Source: DRPG01 sp964655065 | GTDB taxonomy: Bacteria > Myxococcota_A > UBA796 > GCA-2862545 | Assembly: GCA_964655065.1 (NCBI GenBank) | Contig: CAZZLC010000005.1 | Coordinates: 62,001 to 126,000 of the forward strand | Length of the DNA stretch: 64,000 nucleotides | Reading direction: 5' to 3' | Shown: piece by piece, positions 63,263 through 64,000 of the stretch | Numbering within the stretch: the first letter of the stretch is position 1 | Layout of the letters: every line of letters begins with the position of its first letter | Made by a program: the position numbers and the translations under genes | The notes under the pieces: model-generated | Seen by the model: the letters and a program-made list of their open reading frames with translations, nothing else | The model's database searches: none | Told to the model about the DNA's origin: nothing

Positions 63263-64000
63263 TCAGCGCCAGTCGTCGATCGCCTTGTCGATCCGCTCGG
63301 CGTAGCTCTGCGGGAAGCTCTCGCCCTTCCGCTCGGCCCGCTCGCCGGAGCGCTGGGCGAGGCGAGCGTAGCGGCGGGCGCTCCGCATCTCCTCGGCGGC
63401 CCGCAGGACCTCGGCCTTGGTCCACAGCGTGTACCAGTCCTCCTCGACGTCGATGGCGAGGTCGGCCGTGGCGCTCGCGGCCTCGTGCTCTCCGTTGCGC
63501 GAGTAGTGTCGCGCTGCCTGCGCGAGGGTGCGGGCTGCGCGTGCGACGTACCGCTCCACGGCCGTGTCGAGCTTCTCGCGCGTGGGGACGGACAGGGGGA
63601 TGGCGATCTGCGTGCTTGCCCAGGTCAGCGTCAGCGTGGTCGAGCTGTCGGTGACGTCGGCGAAGGCGAAGGTGAGCCGCTCGCGGGCGGGGACCAGCGC
63701 GGGGGAGACGTCGAAGCGCACGACGTCGAGCGTCTCGTCGTAGCCGCTGGTGCCGCGGAGGTTCGTGTTCCGGTTCAGCACCACCGTCCACGCGTCCCGG
63801 CCGGGGATGGTGAGCAGCGCGTAGCGACCGGGGTCGAGGTCGACCCCCGCGACGGTGACGGTGTCCGAGATCTCCAGGGTGGTCGCGGCGTTCGCGCCGG
63901 TCCGCCACAACGTGCCGTAGGGTACGAGCTCGCCGAAGATCGCGCGGTCCCGCTTGGCGGGGCGGGCGTAGTTGACGCGCACCTCCACCACGCCGACCTC
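63263..64000 (-). CDS. DUF2911 family protein (N terminus beyond the window)
   Basis: The visible 246 codons start within the DUF2911 domain (EVGVVEVRVNYARPAKRDR; GELVPYGTLWRTGANAATTL), known in secreted proteins of Bacteroidetes and Myxococcota. The frame is open to the window edge with no clear start, so the signal peptide must lie outside. After residue about 130 a helical region with TPR-like repeats follows (ARTLAQAARHYSRNGEHEAA, then EVLRAAEEMRSARRYARLA). Function unknown. Confidence 0.8.
   Translation of the reverse strand, partial: EVGVVEVRVNYARPAKRDRAIFGELVPYGTLWRTGANAATTLEISDTVTVAGVDLDPGRYALLTIPGRDAWTVVLNRNTNLRGTSGYDETLDVVRFDVSPALVPARERLTFAFADVTDSSTTLTLTWASTQIAIPLSVPTREKLDTAVERYVARAARTLAQAARHYSRNGEHEAASATADLAIDVEEDWYTLWTKAEVLRAAEEMRSARRYARLAQRSGERAERKGESFPQSYAERIDKAIDDWR

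Overview
The window is GC-rich, gene-dense bacterial chromosome. Short lipoproteins with a bare lipobox, Ser/Thr kinases, hybrid histidine kinases, a sigma-54 promoter, Tad-type pilin genes and many GTG starts with GTGA overlaps point to Myxococcota or a related deltaproteobacterial lineage. That assignment is inferred from style, since the window has no rRNA. I saw no rRNA, tRNA, CRISPR array, transposase or integrase.

Layout. 1-3447: an ECF sigma gene interrupted by an in-frame amber codon, an ADP-ribosylglycohydrolase, and monomeric isocitrate dehydrogenase. 3594-6169: two paralogous lipoproteins. 6178-14571: a sulfur-oxidation block. A SulP anion transporter runs in frame into a persulfide dioxygenase on the minus strand. 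Divergent to it, behind a near-perfect sigma-54 promoter, lie a fused FeS/NrfD subunit, a SoeA-like molybdoenzyme and a long TorD chaperone. Together they could take persulfide to sulfite to sulfate and move sulfate across the membrane. 14689-16457: a lower-GC two-gene cassette, a TIR domain fused to a ParA-type ATPase plus a small partner, ending in a palindrome over the stop codon. 16577-18060: two membrane proteins with zinc ribbons. 18171-20756: a lipoprotein with a caspase-like domain and leucine-rich repeats. 20951-24130: the most striking gene, a HEPN-like domain, a Ser/Thr kinase and a retron-type reverse transcriptase in one 1059-residue chain. A run of five hairpins lies at and beyond its 3' end.

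24198-33921: a DUF4198 protein, a desaturase, small membrane proteins, MAPEG, a giant leucine-rich lipoprotein and a short TIR-like/deoxyribosyltransferase-like protein. 33988-48382: an SGNH-like lipoprotein, a CoA-transferase pair, a REC-HK-REC hybrid, a tandem DsbA-fold isomerase, a hemerythrin-like protein with an MFS transporter, a PAS kinase with its receiver, a pseudokinase, a phosphatase, a receiver fused to a Ser/Thr kinase, and a MetX-like acyltransferase. 48473-57583: DUF2891, a tightly overlapping minus-strand operon (membrane protein, RNB ribonuclease, arylsulfotransferase-like lipoprotein, SDR remnant), a MarR regulator facing infC across a shared repeat operator, MscS with DUF432, and fumarase. 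57896-64000: three Tad pilin-like genes, a collagen-like lipoprotein, a haem/copper monooxygenase-like lipoprotein and a truncated DUF2911 gene.

The two best candidates for undescribed, probably defensive, systems are the HEPN-kinase-RT fusion and the TIR-ParA cassette. They sit about 4.5 kb apart, with a caspase-like lipoprotein between them.
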